Below, piece after piece: positions 48,934-60,117 of a stretch of DNA of 64,000 nt. The notes under the pieces are model-generated. The model searched no databases, was not told where the DNA came from, and was given only the letters and a program-made list of their open reading frames with translations. Position 1 is the stretch's first letter; every line of letters begins with the position of its first letter. Made by a program: the position numbers and the translations under genes. Origin of the DNA: Diadema setosum (taxonomy: Eukaryota > Echinodermata > Echinoidea > Diadematoida > Diadematidae); the NCBI GenBank assembly GCA_033980235.1, contig CM067077.1, positions 12,565,797-12,629,796 on the forward strand, read 5' to 3'.

Positions 48934-51900
48934 CTGTTGATTTAGAATTGGAAAAAAAAATAAAGAAAAGAACATGAAAAATTAAAAGGAATATGACATA
49001 TTGCAGATTTCTTTTGTGAAATTTGACTTTTTCTTTTCCTCTGGTACATAGAATGTTTTTGTTTTGTTTTGTTTTGTTTTAGAAATGAAAGTAAACACTA
49101 TTTAAAGTGAAAAAAAATTAAATATACGCAAGCAGTTTCGACATATTTTTTGTTCCTTTCTCCGATATGTGAAAATGGGCAAAACATTCAACCAGAAACA
49201 GAAACACACAACAAATGCAAGTCTTGAACTCTAGACTTTGATAAAGAAAACAAAATCTTTCATGAAGATAAGTGACACTGGTCACAAACATCGTGTCGGT
49301 GTATAAATATGATAGCCAGAGGGTCATGGCAAAATTATGTCTTTATAATTTTGATGAAGTCAGTCACGCACACACACACACACACACACAAATAAATTTG
49401 TTCCCTCAAATAATTGTTTTATTTCAATTCCCTTCGTTGTTTTACATTGCACTTGAATGTTTAGGTAAGCATATTTTACTTAATTAGCACCGAAACATTC
49501 CTTCTCTTGGCCCCCATAACTTACTTATTCCCCAATGTTACACTGATTCCCTACCCCGAACCCCCCTACCCCGTGCACCTACGCACGTACACACTCCATC
49601 CATCTCTCCCAGCATGCCGAAACTCTACATCTCCACGCATACACACAGACACACAAATCTCTCTATATAATCATCCTCTAGATAGATTACAAACTTTCTG
49701 GTGTCTACATGTCTTCTTTATTTATGTTGCCTTCTTCCTGTTTTACCCGTACTGTTTTTGTAGCCTTAAGATTTTCAGGGACTTTTTTTTTCATTCTTCG
49801 CGAGGGACCCACTCATTAGAAGCATAGTCTCTAGAGTGCCCCCTCTCACTTTCAAAGAATGCATGTGTATGCATATTTTTGATTTTGTTAGTTGATTACA
49901 GACATGACAATTCTTTCATATTTTGTTTGTTTGTGAGTTTAATTTCATACTTGTCCAATTTAAATCATTACGCTCAATAGTTGACGAATAAGAAATCTGA
50001 ATAAGATAATCTGAATAAGATAATAAGATAATAGGAAATCTGAATAAGATAATGATTTTTTTTTTGTTCGCAAAATTATTTAGATGAGCAATCGTTCACA
50101 ACTTATCCGAAAATTCATTGTGATTGCTCTCTCATTCCTGTTTTCAAAGATGAAATTTCCTTCCTCTTTGCGCAATTCTGTTAATTTTGTGACCACCTTA
50201 TTCAATTTTCACCCATAATTTCTCACAAAAGTAACTAAACGTAAATGAGATGAAATTTGTTGTAGTTATACGTACTCGTTTGTTTCGTATGGATTCAAAG
50301 AGAGTGATGAGGAAATCCATCTCCTCCTGGGAGTGAATGGACACAAGGTGACCTAGCTGACCGGTGGTGGCGCCCTCATCCCAGCATGGCTTCGTAAATG
50401 ACTGGCACTGTCTTTCGGCCTCGTCCCACGTCACACTTTCTGCTGAAAAGTACCTATTAACACCAAAAGTAATGCACCTATTCAGATGATCTGGTGCGTA
50501 GTGTACGAACACTATGAATTGTTTACCAGTTTGCACGAATATCATAGATAACATTAATCTTAATTTTATTGCGTTTCCTACACTGACTCGCTGGTTGACT
50601 TCACTAAATCCGCATTATACTTCATCCGCGCTACTTCATTTGGAAAAAAAAAATAGAAATGGGGCCTGAAGATTTGAGCCCAGAAGAAAATTCAAAGGTG
50701 AAACTGCAGCGAATAATTGACTTTCAAAATTTTTGCGACCGAAATTATAAGGTTTTGACAAAAAAAAAAAAAAATAAGCCGAAGAAAGAGAAGAATTATT
50801 CTAGCCTACGAGGTATAATTTTAATGTTTACCATTGGGAACAGTGATTTTAAAGGGACATTCCAGACGATTTTCATAATTTCACATCATGTAATACATAA
50901 ACCGACAACTCCATGTATAGATTTGTGGAATTTATTGTGGTTCTTGAGCAGAGAAACAATACTTTGAAAAACTTTAAACAAATTACACTGAACAAGGATG
51001 ATGACATAGGAGGTTCACATATTTCAGAAATGTAGCAGTGTAATTCCATTACAATACCGCTTGCTTGCGAGTTCACCTGTTTATAATCTATGCATGCCTC
51101 CTTCTTTTGTTCTGCTTCCTTGAGCCCCATCTCATGCATTCTTATGGTGACTCTGCCATGTCATCATCCTTGTTCATTGCAATTTGTTCTAAATTTTGAA
51201 AATATTCTTATTCTTCATCCCAATTATTATAAATTCTGAAACTCTGTCCTCAGTATAACTAATTTATATTTGTTAAAATGTACAAATCTGAAAATCATCC
51301 GGAGGTCTCCTTTAAAGAGGTTTTTGTTGATTTCGTGATGCATCGTCACAATTACGTCGTTTTCGTTAATCCGTCAAATATCAGAAATTATGTCTATGTG
51401 TTACACGTGTATATATATATATATATATTTTTTTTTTGTACAAAATGTATTATTCATCTTAAGAGGAATTATTCATCATTTGTAGATGTGACCCTGCATC
51501 ACAAAACCAGCAAAACAAAAGTCGCCAAACATGGATTTTTAGAGGGTAGATTCTGATAGAACAGACTCTAGTCTTCAGAATAATTCATAAGTCAAATCAA
51601 AATGGACTCTCCTATAAACCTATCTGGTAAGTGTGAACCAGGAAAAGAGACTCTGACGTATAGGGTCTATTCAAGCACTAATATACACTAAAATATGAAA
51701 AGCTCAAGATTGACCGGTTTCGCCTTTTTTGAGTCCTCACGTAAAATCAAAGGGAGCGACTTCTTGTTGGTTTTTTGATTCACGATGTTTATTTACAAAA
51801 TGTGAAGAATAGTTATAACAAAATTATTTCTTTATTGTCTACTATAACAGTTATGGTCTATCAAATCAAATAATGATTATCTTATTAAGTTTAAAGCCTT

Positions 51901-52799
51901 ATTGCGATTTTTTTTTTTAATACGGTGGGATATTTTGTGATACTTCTGACATACACAAATGAACCAAATCGGATGACTCAAAAATTTGAGCATCTAAGCG
52001 CAGCAACCAAGGGTATGGGTGGAGGGGGGGGGGGAACATCCCAAACTGGGAGATTTGCGTTTCAGAATTGTAATCTAACGATTTGATGCACAATTTGGGC
52101 GGAATGTCTGGCAAATTTTCAATGAAAGACGAAGATGGTTTATCAATAATTATCTATTCACGTTTCGAAGGAAAAAAAAATCTAGACAATCAAGTTTCGT
52201 AAGTGCTGCATGATTTCTTATTTAGTGGTCAAATTATAAGAACATCAACTGTCTGAGCATGGAGCACGGAGTATGGAGCCGGGATTCCCCCTCCCACAAG
52301 AGAGAGCTATTGCGTTTTAGAAATAAAAGTTCGGCGATCAGATCCACACTCTATCGTAACATTTGGATTTTCTTTTATTAAAAAGAAAAATGGCAAAAGG
52401 CAGTGAATAGAGGAAATGGAAGGAAATTTGAAACAAAACAAACACGAAAACAAAAGACATTCACTGAAATCGAAGCGAACAAACGCAGCAAGAGACAACT
52501 GATTTATACAGAGTTTTCAATTAAAGTAGAATGTGCTGCTCAACAGTTAAAGTTAAAGAATATGTCCTCTTTTAAAATCTTACACTGTATAGGACTAAAA
52601 AAAAGTATTCGAAATGTCAGGTAGAGATAAAACTTGTGCGAACTATAACTTCCCGCGATAACGGTTACCTGTAGCACATGCCTTGGAAGCTAGTCCACAG
52701 CGGAGGGCAGCCGCACGTCCCAGCACTGGAGCCCGGGAGCTCGGGCAAAATCAAACCAACGATGACGGCAAAGCAAAGCAGAGACACTTGTCGAGGCAT
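48676..52799 (-). CDS. Secreted C-type lectin, echinoidin-like, mannose-type EPN motif (three exons)
   Basis: Exons 52799-52669, 50453-50276 and 48933-48676 join as 131 + 178 + 258 nt, giving 188 residues plus TAA. A signal peptide (about residues 1-26, MPRQVSLLCFAVIVGLIL then a short Ser/Ala cleavage region) is followed by one long-form C-type lectin domain filling the rest. Landmarks are CPPLW at 31-35, CYRYF at 42-46, TWDEAERQC, LGHLVSI, AWIGL, FVWSDGS, EPN at 140-142, WDD at 161-163 and FVCKL near 181-185. EPN plus the W(N/D)D position is the family's usual Ca2+ site for mannose-type sugars. The product is expected to be soluble and secreted, a pattern-recognition or agglutinating lectin as in sea-urchin coelomic fluid. 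Extra Cys at 29 and in the PCWDEG loop could allow an extra or intermolecular disulfide. Introns are 2215 and 1342 bp. Length and domain content match small secreted echinoderm lectins; specificity is inferred. Confidence 0.9.
49365..49391. repeat. (CA)n microsatellite in lectin intron 2
   Basis: A CA run of about 13 units. Confidence 0.9.
50276..50453 (-). CDS. C-type lectin exon 2: core of the lectin domain
   Basis: The acceptor TTAATAG is followed by G, which completes the Arg codon, then YFSAESVTWDEAERQC and on to LGHLVSIHSQEEMDFL. The exon ends ESIRNKR before donor GTACGT. It encodes 59 full codons and ends in phase 0. The sequence carries the WDEAxxxC helix and the LVSI strand diagnostic of C-type lectin domains. 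The PCWDEGATTG loop adds a cysteine to the usual set. Confidence 0.9.
50849..51315 (-). mobile_element. Family A MITE in lectin intron 1
   Basis: TTAA is at both ends. The ends are TTAAAGGGACATTCCAGACG and, inverted, TTAAAGGAGACCTCCGGATG. Just outside the left end, ATGTTTACCATTGGGAACAG is a family G end, so this copy probably inserted into an older family G element. Confidence 0.8.
51487..51788 (+). mobile_element. Family E element, short copy with both ends, in lectin intron 1
   Basis: It starts TGTGACCCTGCATCACAAAA and ends, inverted, GCGACTTCTTGTTGG then TTTTTTGATTCACGATG. At 302 bp it is less than half the length of the 42.8 kb copy. Confidence 0.7.
52669..52799 (-). CDS. C-type lectin exon 1: signal peptide and start of lectin domain
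   Basis: Read on the minus strand, the ATG at 52799 begins MPRQVSLLCFAVIVGLIL, a strong secretion signal. The exon ends within GMCYR, with AG before a GTAACC donor. The split Arg codon is completed by the first G of exon 2. Upstream in-frame ATGs exist, but they would put a polar stretch before the signal, so this start is preferred. The TATA box lies about 150 bp upstream. Confidence 0.88.
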
Positions 52800-52950
52800 G
52801 ACTGCAACCATATAAACTTGGAAATCGGTGAAATTCTCGAACATTAATTGCCTCTTTATCAACAATGCTTTGCTTCTTCTACTTCTCAACTGGTTGAATG
52901 TGCCGAGTATACTGGTGTGTCATGAGAAGCGCGATGCTGGTTTAAATGGC

Positions 52951-52960
52951 TATATATACC
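52951..52960 (-). promoter_or_regulatory. TATA box of the lectin gene
   Basis: On the minus strand the sequence reads GGTATATATAGCC, a near-ideal TATA box. Usual spacing of 25-30 bp puts transcription start near 52920-52925, giving a 5' UTR of about 120 nt before the ATG at 52799. A TATA-driven promoter suits an inducible, tissue-restricted effector lectin. Confidence 0.7.
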
Positions 52961-54289
52961 GACGGACCGGTGACAAAGGCAATTAGTGGTTGAACAAGAA
53001 CTAAAAAAAAAAAAAAATGCCGGTGGTAAGGATAAATCCTGATCCCAACCGCCTGTGAAACGCCATTGGTCAAGTTCCTTTTTTAGGATGCTCCCTATAT
53101 GGAAAGTGACTGTTTGGTTGCCTGTCGAGGTGCTTTCGATGTGAGCTTTCATTGGTTGACTGCCTATATACAGTCGTGGTTATTTGCGATAAAACTGATG
53201 GACATTATTCTGTTCAAGATCTTTGTTGTTTGTAGTTGAAAAAGAGTTGAGTAAAGAGAAATAAGAAGGAACACAAGTAGAATAAGAAAGAAAAACGAAA
53301 TCAAGTTGGACTCAAGACTTAAGATAAAAAAGCATAAAAATAGTATAACGCCGTAAACATTGTTGATTTTATTTTGATTACCGAAAGGGAATGAATGTGT
53401 GTTTATATCCTGGCGCCGGCTGTTCCAGCATCATTATAAGAAAGACTTTTTTTTTTCTCTCTCTCCCTCGTGAACCCCCCCCCCCCCCCGAGTAAATTTA
53501 AAATTGATTCTACTCCATGAGATGATTATTACATCGTTTCAACGACCATGAACGCAGTGCTACGCAATGCCTTCTTCCAAAAAGCTAAGATGTAGGCGTC
53601 ATGTCAGATTATTGGCTGGGGGTTTCGTTGTCAGGCACGCCGATGAACAGACTTAAACAATTACTAGGTATTCATTTTTTGAGTGATTTCTTTCGAACCC
53701 CTTTTCAGCTGTCTTGTACCCAAACCACTTTTCTTTGAAAACGTTCAATCAGCTTTCACCAAAAGCATAATTGCACAGCTTTAATACGATCGTAGAAGGC
53801 TGATAAGTGCGCAAGGCTGATATGTGTCTTCTTGAAGACAGCATTCGGGGGCTAATTTCGACCCAGTAAGTGAGCCGATCGGCGTGGAAGTGACTGTTTA
53901 GCAAAGGCGTCATGTTCAAACTTCCCCATACATTTAACCATCAAAATTCCTCTTTGAGGACCATGTTCTTTCCATCATTTCTATAAGTTTTCTGACCTTT
54001 TCAAGTGCATGATTTCATCCATAAGGTCTTACCTGCCTTAATTTTCACCAGTGTTTGTTTGTTTGGTTTTATTTTGCTTTGTTTTGTTTTTGGCCGCCTG
54101 GTCAGATAGAACAGCGTGTGGATGCGGATGCATTCCAACCATTTTCGTGTCACAGTTTTCTATTTATCGCACAAACCTGTCCGACTTATTTACACAGCCA
54201 AAACTGACATCGTGTTTAATGGGTTAGAAAAATTGTCATGCCGATTCATATTCTGTCATATCTCTCCCAATCTGTATATGGGCAATCCT

Positions 54290-54775
54290 TTTGTACAGAC
54301 AATGACTATCAACAAGGCCACACTTTAATTGTATCACCTTGTTTTACCCCTTTCAAGATCATCTTCTTACTAAACGTGCTAAAAGATTTACGACTTTGTT
54401 ATCGAGCACAAGTTGTTACTCTAATATTGCAATCAACCTCTTACTCGTTTTCGGAGAATTTGTAACGTCATTTCCAACATAATATAGACGGTACCTAGGA
54501 GCTGCTCCAAGAAATATTTTTGTTATTCACAGGATTTCACCCGAAAAGTCTAGTTTCAGTGAGCTTGTGATGTTCACCTCGACGTTCAAGCGGTTTTCAC
54601 TTCAAGGAAGGATGTTGATATGGATCTCGTTTCCTTTTATTTTTCTTCGTTCCAGCTAATATACTCTACTAAATAGGAAAATAAAAAGACCTGCGAATTT
54701 CTCAGCACTTCCCAAAAAGGAAATTTGACATGTAAAAAGTATATCACATGAAGCTCAGCACTATCAGACTGTCAG
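54290..54775. repeat. Duplicated segment, upstream copy (first part)
   Basis: It is a diverged direct copy of 45245-45690, 9 kb away, on the 5' side of the lectin gene. Homology stops near 54775 and resumes at 60118. Confidence 0.75.
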
Positions 54776-55202
54776 GGGGAACTTACTGTGCTACTTTACT
54801 CTAGTATAGACCACGTAAATAACACAGCGTGAAGATTTTTCTTTGAGTTCAAAAAGCAATAAACAAAGATTTAATTCCTCTGCGGGTTCTATGTTTTCTG
54901 ACAAATCTCATCGTAACGCAATACAGCATTAATGAATTATCTACTTATAATATACTTAAATCGAATATTCCACTGAATTCATTAAATTAAATTAAACTCA
55001 TCAAACTCCCTGTTACAATTATACTATCAACTGTCAGGCGTTATCTTGCCGAGTTCGGTGTCCTATGACGTCGCGACCGGAGGGCGCCCTCGTGCGTCTT
55101 GTAGATCGCTAGGGTGCTGCGTTGGTGTCAATGTCGACCAGTCGGGCCCGGCCGGGTGTTTTTTTTTTAGACCGCACAGATTGGGGACCCTAAAAATCTA
55201 TT

Positions 55203-55390
55203 GGGGACCCTATCCCTAAACCTAACCCTAATCCTAATCCTAACCCTAACCATCAAACCATCAAACCCTAACCCTAATCCTAATCCTAACCCTAACCATC
55301 AAACCATCAAACCCTAACCCTAACCCTAACCCTAACCCTAACCCCAACCCTAAACTAACCCTAACCCTAACCCTAACCATGAACCCTAAC
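55203..55390 (+). repeat. (CCCTAA)n telomeric-type repeat
   Basis: About thirty CCCTAA units with CCTAAT variants. A 46-bp higher-order unit, including two CATCAAAC insertions, occurs twice in tandem (about 55223-55314). Confidence 0.9.
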
Positions 55391-55440
55391 TCAACATTTT
55401 TCCCATAGGTTTAACACGCGCCATACCCCAATCTGTGCCG

Positions 55441-55443
<3 letters not shown>

Positions 55444-55495
<52 letters not shown>
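55444..55495. repeat. A52 homopolymer
   Basis: 52 consecutive A residues, far longer than other A runs in the window. Confidence 0.9.
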
Positions 55496-55496
<1 letters not shown>

Positions 55497-56247
55497 GCGG
55501 CCCGGCCCGTGATGACAGCGTCTCTCTGTTGACGACCGTGACTGTGTCACCGAGCAGCGGCTGGTCCCGGACTCAGCTCGTAGCACTGCGGCTGCCTCAG
55601 CTCGTAGCAATTTAAGGATGCGGCTGTAAATTTACAATTAACCATCACTAACACAATAATATCCATCCATGTTAATACTGTTCTATTCTCACTTTGATAC
55701 TCCCCGACTACACGGCGACTATTCTGTGTCACACTCATAGCGTCAATATCACAATCTTCTTATAACATCAATATCAAAGTCATCGTATAACACCATGGCA
55801 TTCAAGTTTGTATAAAATTTATTTTTTCCATCTTTTTTTTCCATGTACTAGGAAATCACATGCATGAAATTATTGTACAGGAAGGCAGAACCTCAAAAAA
55901 GCAAAGCTTGTGGTGAGCTGCCTTACAAAATACATTACACAACAAACACAAACACCAAAAAAAAAACCAAAAACAAAAACAAACAAACAAACAAACAAAC
56001 AAACAAACAACGATAACATGATAATAGTTCCCATGACAACATTGCAGTGAAATATTCCTCGAAGGGATTTGTACAGAGAGGTAACAATGAGTATGAAAAT
56101 GTGACATTGACAAGCTACAGGCTTTGGCAAATGTTGCATACACAGCAAACCTCGCACGAGTCGAAGCTCTCGGGACTGAAAAAAGAAAAAAAAAAGCGAC
56201 TGACGCGCGAGTCGATTTTTTTTTGACTCACAGTTATGTACATGTAT

Positions 56248-56541
56248 AGTACATTTGCATGCACGTGTGCGTGTGTGTGTGTGTGTGTGTGTGCATGTAC
56301 TATGTCTATAGTGTAACATAGGTAGCCACTGCTGGCAGACATTCTCTCAGCTGCGTGCTTTCATCCCTGCCAACCCTGAAACAAAACACTCTGCCAGACC
56401 CGGTACCCAAATTATACAGCCAGCCGGTTATGCACAAACAAGCTCCGCCCACTTGACCTGTGTGTGTGTGTGTGTGTGCATGTGTTATGTGTTATGTCCA
56501 CGGTGCAACACAGGTAGCCACCACTGGCGGATACCCTCCTA
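56248..56541. repeat. Tandem direct repeat with (GT)n heads
   Basis: Unit 1 (about 56265-56458) is a GT run, then CATAGGTAGCCACTGCTGGC, then GCCAACCCTG and GCTCCGCCCACTTGACCTG. Unit 2 starts at 56459 with a GT run and CACAGGTAGCCACCACTGGC. It is split at 56541 by the foldback element and resumes at 58440 with GCCAACCCCGAGACAAAACA and GCTCCGCCCACTTGG. Confidence 0.7.
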
Positions 56542-57271
56542 GCCTTTTGTCAAGGCCCTCTCGCTGTATGGTGAAGAGAGCCCAGCTGAGTGGGGTTGCG
56601 CGAGTAGTCCATGGGCCAGGCCAGATATTGGTACCATCTGGGGTGGCAAAACCTTTTTGGTGTCATTTTGTTTGTCGGGCATAGATATGCTTATCAAGCT
56701 ATGATAGCATTTCCAAATGAGTAGCTTAGTCCTAATAAATGAATTTTAACCCGTTTGGTTTCGCTGTTATATCCCTTTACTTCTGAATCGAAACTAACCG
56801 CTATAGAAAGAAGAGCACTGTCTTCTGTATGTCCACAGGTGTTCTGTTGTAAACGCGGTGCGCTTAGTCTTTATTCAAGGCAGCGAAGGGAATATCCAAG
56901 GGTTATGATGTCCACAGCGCTTAGTCTTTATTCAAGACGGCGAAGGGAATATCCAAAGCTAATGATACAGTGTATATCCCTTTATCTAAAAAGCAAACAA
57001 AAAAAAAAACAATTCCTAGTGGAAATTTTCAAAGTTCACACTCTGCCTGTCTTTGGTCAAAGACCGTCAAAAATATTTGGCATTGGTCGGGTTGATGGCT
57101 GAAATCTATGACTAAGCTACTACTCTGGAAATGCTATTATACTTTTATAGCAAAATAATATTCCTTAGATATATGCCATTTCAAAATGCACAACTAGAAC
57201 TCGCCACATCAGGTGGTACCAGTAACCCATTTTTCGGGTCTTGGCCCATGGACTAATTGTGTGACAATTGT

Positions 57272-57306
<35 letters not shown>

Positions 57307-58439
57307 TCTGATTAACAACAATATCAGTTCTGGTAAAAACTGCAAAAACAAATACATTCCTTTCAACAAATACATCAGTTTTAAACAAAAATCACTCTGC
57401 TCATTTACAATAGTATTTATTATTACGTATTGTATTGTACCGGTTCATTGTTTGATGGAAATAAAGCTACATTGGCGTGGCATTAGTGTTTTCACCTCAG
57501 CGTTTTCACCGGAAAATGATGAATAATCAAAACTACGCCAAAATCCACGAGGAATTGCTTTTTTGTTTGTTTTTTAGATAAAGGGATATACACTGTATCA
57601 TAGGCTTTGGATATTCCCTTCGCCGTCTTGAATAAAGACTAAACGCACCGCGTTTAGCTCTGGACAGCATCACCCTTTGGATATTCCCTTCGCCGCCTTG
57701 AATAAATACTAAGCGCACCGCGTTTACAACAGAACACCTGTGGACATACCATGAGCTGCTCCATGGACATACAGAAGACCGTGCTCTTGTTTCTATAGCG
57801 GTTAGCCTCGATTCAGAAGTATAGGGATATAAAAACGAGACCAAATTGGTTAAAAATTCATTTATTAGGACTAAGCTACTCATTTGGAAATGCTATCATA
57901 GCTTGATAAGCATATCTATGCCCAAGAAACAAAATGACACCAAAAAGGTATTGCCACCTGAGATGGTACCAATAACTAATTTTTCGCCTCTTGGCCCATG
58001 GACTAGAGGGCCTTTTGAGATCTGCTTCGCATCCTTTTGTTAGCCCTTTGAATTACCTACTTTTGCTCCCCGATTTCGGGAGCAAAAGTCGACCGACCAA
58101 TCAGCGTGTCTGTCTGCTCGAACCCGATTTGAATAGAGGGAATGCACGCCGCTGCCGCAGACCTCACAGAACTCTACACACAGAGTGTGTAGAGTTCCGT
58201 GGCAGATCTCCTCGGGTGGTCAGTGATGCATGCGAACAGGCATGACAACACCAATGCTGAGGATGCGGGGAGCGCGCCATTCCATTGGTTGACCGGAAGC
58301 CATTAAAATGAGTATTTTGAAGGGTTCACGTGCCATGAATAATAATGTTTGACGCAGATCTCAAAAGGCCCTCGCGCTGGCGCGCTCGGCTGGGCTCGCT
58401 TCGCTCGCCCATTACAGCGAGAGGGCCTTGACAAAAGGC
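56542..58439. mobile_element. 1.9-kb foldback element with TA target duplication
   Basis: The termini are GCCTTTTGTCAAGGCCCTCT and its inverted partner ending GACAAAAGGC, with TA on both sides (56540-56541, 58440-58441). The left arm (to about 57030) and right arm (from about 57537) are long imperfect inverted repeats that include GATAAAGGGATATACACTG and CCATGGACTA blocks. A third partial arm copy in right-arm orientation is at 57105-57255. There is no transposase frame. A GT microsatellite (57277-57304) lies in the middle. Confidence 0.75.
58006..58373. mobile_element. 368-bp MITE nested in the foldback right arm
   Basis: It has perfect 20-bp inverted ends, GAGGGCCTTTTGAGATCTGC. Comparison with the uninterrupted left arm (GCGCGAGTAGTCCATGG) shows the exact insertion point. 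It contains smaller hairpins, for example ACTTTTGCTCCC/GGGAGCAAAAGT and CTACACAC/GTGTGTAG. Confidence 0.7.
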
Positions 58440-59084
58440 TAACACCCTCCCAGCCTCATCTCCGCCAACCCCGAGACAAAACACTCTCCCAGGCCCATCC
58501 CACCTCCATTGCAGTTACGGACAAATAAGCTCCGCCCACTTGGCTTGTCACTAAAATATTACCCGTTAAATGAAACAACGATTGGCTTGAACAAGGAGTT
58601 CTGGCTTGACATACATGGATAATCTACGTGCTGTGTAAATAGACAAAGTAGGGATCAATATACTGTGTGTATACATACATGTGTACGTATTCGACATACA
58701 TGCAGAACAGTACGGCACTCTGTATGGCGAATATTTAATACCTATTACTACTAAACTATTCCTTTAGGTTCACACAAACACAATTCTCTACCTGAAAATT
58801 CTCTTCAACATAATTTATAACTTCCAAATTTATAACCAATAATTACAATGTGTGCATAAACCATAACCGAACTTCTTGGTTTACCGCTATAACACTATCG
58901 GATATACTTCTGTAAACTTAATGTCTTCCAATCTGACAGTCATATTCATGTCATTTATTTCTGCACAAAAAAAAACAACAACCCTACTTTCTTCAACATA
59001 TCAATTCATTCTCACCTTACACATCAAATCGTTCTCTTCGTACAAAAAAACCTAATAGTGTCACTTAATACCGGGCGCCTCGTT

Positions 59085-59320
59085 TTAACGGTTACAGCTC
59101 GTTATTCCGAATGTTCGTTATTCCGAATTTCATTTTCGGATTAACAAATCTACGGAATAACGAACCTTCGGAATAACGCCACAAATATTCTGATTAACGA
59201 ACCCTTTTTTATTTTCGGATTAACGAACCTCTAGGTATAGGGAATTTGTGTGTTTCGGATTAACGACCCTTCGGAATAGCGAACCTTCGGATTGACGAAC
59301 AGCACCCGTTTTAACAGCGC
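59085..59320. mobile_element. Element made of repeated TTCGGAATAACGAA-type motifs
   Basis: At least eight copies of CGTTATTCCGAA or its complement/variants (CGGATTAACGAA) occur in 200 bp in both orientations. Outer GTTTTAACGG and CCCGTTTTAAC suggest terminal inverted repeats. It resembles a Tc1/pogo-type MITE. Confidence 0.5.
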
Positions 59321-60117
59321 CTCTATTGAGTCCCTAACAAAAAACTACCTGAAAAAAAAAAATTACTGAAATCAGCATTAAATTTCTACTTACAGTTATT
59401 TCTGCCCTGCACCCGCGCGGAGAGTTGCCGTCTGCCCTCGGAGTTGTCGTCCAGTGCCACGTCTGCCAATTCCGCTCAGTAGCAGGAATACTTTAGCCTC
59501 GGAGTATCACAGGTTCAATTTCTCTCTCGCTTTCTCCCTCACAGCCTTTTAGCTCGGATCTCAGCGGAATCTTATCCTGGATTCCCTCCTATTTCGACGA
59601 GCCTGGACCCTTCCCAATGGGCACAAACGGTCTTTCCACTCTCGCATCGGATTAGCTTCTCATCTCTTATTCCTCCTTCACAGCTATTTATCTTCTCTCA
59701 CGCTCCCTCTCTCGCCCTTAACCTTGCATACATTATCACTCTCCAATCAGTGCGATTCCCTTAATTTTAACCTTTCACTCCCATACCAATACAATAATAA
59801 TTAACCTGTAATTTGACTACTCACTTTCCCTTACATTATCTTTATTCAAAATACTGGGGTGCGGCCTTTATTGATAACCAAATGAATCATAACAAAATTC
59901 ACGGGAAACCAGGCAAGCATTTCTTACCGTGCTGCGAGAAGGATGCAGCTTGCAAACCATCGATCTCGCCAGCTGTTGGCCTAAAAATTCTTTCTACCTA
60001 AACAGTAGCCCACAGTAAACAAGAGGGTAGGAGAAAAGGAGAAAAAAAAACCCTTCCGTGCCGTTTACCTCTGACACAGACATATATTATTTTGTTTACC
60101 TCATGGTACAAGTGTTG

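Larger units (their letters stand above)
55143..55512. mobile_element. Interstitial telomeric repeat inside inverted repeats
   Basis: The left flank CGGGCCCGGCCGGGTG, T10, AGACCGCACAGATTGGGG is mirrored on the right by CCCCAATCTGTGCCGTCT, A52, CGCGGCCCGGCCCG. Between them lies about 190 bp of degenerate (CCCTAA)n. There is no coding capacity. Either an unusual foldback element that captured telomeric repeats, or a scar of chromosome-end repair. Confidence 0.65.

Noticed and set aside
55386..55610. Minus-strand frame with a run of Phe
   Set aside because: It is the A52 homopolymer read as Phe codons next to telomeric repeats.
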